A program made the position numbers and the translations under genes. This document shows, piece after piece, positions 13,561 to 14,481 of a stretch of DNA of 14,481 nt. The number at the start of each line of letters is the position of its first letter. Positions within the stretch are counted from its first letter, which is position 1. Location of the stretch: NCBI GenBank assembly GCA_947483545.1, contig CANKNP010000098.1, positions 1-14,481 of the forward strand, written 5' to 3'. The DNA comes from Deltaproteobacteria bacterium (GTDB lineage Bacteria; Myxococcota; UBA796; SXON01). The notes beneath the pieces are model-generated. The model saw only the letters and a program-made list of their open reading frames with translations, made no database searches and was not told the DNA's origin.

Positions 13561-13736
13561 ATATCGGATAGCGCCCGGAGCGCAGACCCTCGGCGACCGC
13601 TTGGAGTCCTTGGGGCGGCGCGCTCAGACCGGCCAGGCCACCCACACCGCCGTCGTACCGCCGCTGCACACCCGGCGGGCGGGCGGGAGGGAGCGTCCTC
13701 CGCGCGCAAGCCGCCGGGCTCCGTGACTCCGTCCTA

Positions 13737-13763
13737 CCCTTCTCCCTCCGGGAGAAGGTGGCG
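13737..13763. repeat. 27-nt hairpin repeat, copy 2
   Basis: Identical to 13534-13560 and 203 nt away. The arms are 13738-13746 and 13750-13758. Downstream sequence (GGCGACGGATGAGGG, ending 13785) looks like further repeat sequence not shared by copy 1, so this may be the fuller copy. Confidence 0.8.
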
Positions 13764-13800
13764 CCGTACTCGGCGACGGATGAGGGCTCCCCGCGAAGGT

Positions 13801-13838
13801 TGAAATGCCCCCGGCGCCGGATGCCCACGGGCGTTTCA
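13801..13838. repeat. Nested hairpin downstream of the beta-propeller-like gene
   Basis: Arms TGAAATGCCC (13801-13810) and GGGCGTTTCA (13829-13838) pair with one wobble position and enclose the perfect palindrome CCGGCGCCGG (13811-13820). It lies 44 nt past the stop of the right-edge gene on the minus strand and could end that transcript, but no T-tract follows. Confidence 0.45.
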
Positions 13839-13881
13839 CGGTGGCGTGGGCCCCGCGGCCAAGGGTTCCAAGCCCGCCGTT

Positions 13882-14481
13882 TCACCGAAACACCGTCACC
13901 TGATACGCACCGGCCACCCCGCCCTCCGCGGTCTTGAACGGCGCCTCCGCGATGGCGATGTAGCCCCCGTCGGGGGCGTAGACCGGGCGAAAGTCGGCGG
14001 GGGCGGCCGTCGAGCAGGTGGTGATCACCTCGCCGGTGGCCGCTGAGAGCACGACGGCGCCGAACAGATCGGTGCGGGTGTCGGCATCGCGGGGGCCGGC
14101 GCCGACGAGGATCTCCGTTCCGTCCGGGGAGGGCACGATCCCGCCCACAGCGTGCCGAAGCGCGCGGTCCCAACGGGGCGTGCCGTCGGGGGCCAACGCG
14201 TGGACGGTGTTCTCCGCCGGGTGGGCAGAAGGGGGGCGGGTCGCCGGATCGGCGCTGCCCCAGGGGATGTTCGTGCTCGTCGTCAGGTACCAGATCCCGT
14301 CGGCCCGGGCCGCGGCGAAGCCCACACCCACGCCGATGGGAACGCCGCCGGTCACGACTGGAACGCCGGGTTGGAGGGTCACCTTCGGGGGGCCCAAGGC
14401 GTCGAGCAGCACGGCTCGCCCATCGCCGAGCCCGGCGAACGCAAAGTCCGGGCCGAGGGTGACTGCCTCCCAGAAGAACAC
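13882..14481 (-). CDS. Beta-propeller-like (WD40/PQQ-type repeat) protein, 3' part only
   Basis: The last 199 codons of a gene that runs off the right edge; a GTG lies at the very edge but the frame is open there, so the true start is probably outside. The sequence shows propeller-like blades: ALAPDGTPRWDRALRHAVGG (about 95-114), IVPSPDGTEILVGAG (115-129), VVLSAATGEVITTC (143-156) and YAPDGGYIAIA (169-179). These have the xPDGxxI pattern and regular strand spacing of PD40/WD40-like or PQQ-like repeats. Such proteins often bind other proteins or ligands outside the cytoplasm. No signal peptide can be judged because the N-terminus is missing. It is followed by the 420-nt repeat-bearing gap. Function unknown. 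Confidence 0.65.
   Translation of the reverse strand: MFFWEAVTLGPDFAFAGLGDGRAVLLDALGPPKVTLQPGVPVVTGGVPIGVGVGFAAARADGIWYLTTSTNIPWGSADPATRPPSAHPAENTVHALAPDGTPRWDRALRHAVGGIVPSPDGTEILVGAGPRDADTRTDLFGAVVLSAATGEVITTCSTAAPADFRPVYAPDGGYIAIAEAPFKTAEGGVAGAYQVTVFR

Larger units (their letters stand above)
13462..13881. other. 420-nt gene-free region holding palindromic repeats
   Basis: This lies between the stop of the beta-propeller-like gene and the GTG of the S-component gene, both on the minus strand. Open frames across it have no ribosome binding site and no recognisable protein pattern. It contains two copies of a 27-nt hairpin repeat and a third hairpin. A promoter for the transporter genes would be expected here, but I see no convincing -35/-10 pair. 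Confidence 0.6.

Overview
The window is very GC-rich, with G or C at most third codon positions and many GTG/TTG starts. It contains a small secreted protein with a MopE-type motif (CxDGxDNDCxGxxDxxC) and a protein with a very short lipoprotein-like N-terminus. Together these suggest a member of the Myxococcota or a related deltaproteobacterial lineage. This is an inference from protein style; there is no rRNA or other taxonomic marker here, and I saw no tRNA, CRISPR array, transposase or phage gene.

Layout. At the left edge a possible minus-strand gene start (1-70) faces away from a plus-strand group: a YeiH-type permease (176-1138), a GNAT acetyltransferase (1156-1743) and, overlapping it by 8 nt, a stand-alone domain protein (1736-2350). 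A separate secreted MopE-motif protein follows (2414-2995). Every remaining gene is on the minus strand. In transcription order from the right edge these are: the 3' part of a beta-propeller-like protein (14481-13882); a 420-nt gene-free stretch with repeated hairpins; a two-gene ECF-type transporter (13461-9512); ribosomal protein L33 with its own promoter candidate (9438-9250); a rhomboid-family membrane protein overlapping a glycosyltransferase (9207-6875); and a SNF2-family ATPase followed closely by a SWIM zinc-finger protein (6791-3048).

The most unusual unit is the ECF transporter. One 760-residue polypeptide carries both ABC ATPases and the EcfT coupling protein (A-A'-T). The gene before it, overlapping by GTGA, fuses an extracytoplasmic domain of about 340 residues, apparently lipid-anchored, to an S-component-like membrane domain. 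A complete importer would thus consist of two polypeptides, with a large outer-face domain of unknown function on the substrate-binding subunit. The nearest look-alike of the membrane part is YkoE, but the substrate cannot be read from the sequence.

The window is also rich in short palindromic repeats. An identical 33-bp element occurs at 3018-3050 and 6845-6877, in each case starting at the stop codon of a minus-strand gene and flanking the SNF2-SWIM pair. Two other palindromic elements lie in frame exactly in the two inter-domain linkers of the A-A'-T protein. A 27-nt hairpin repeat occurs twice in the gap at 13462-13881. The elements resemble REP-type or Rickettsia-type palindromic elements that can enter coding sequence, but their family is not identified here.
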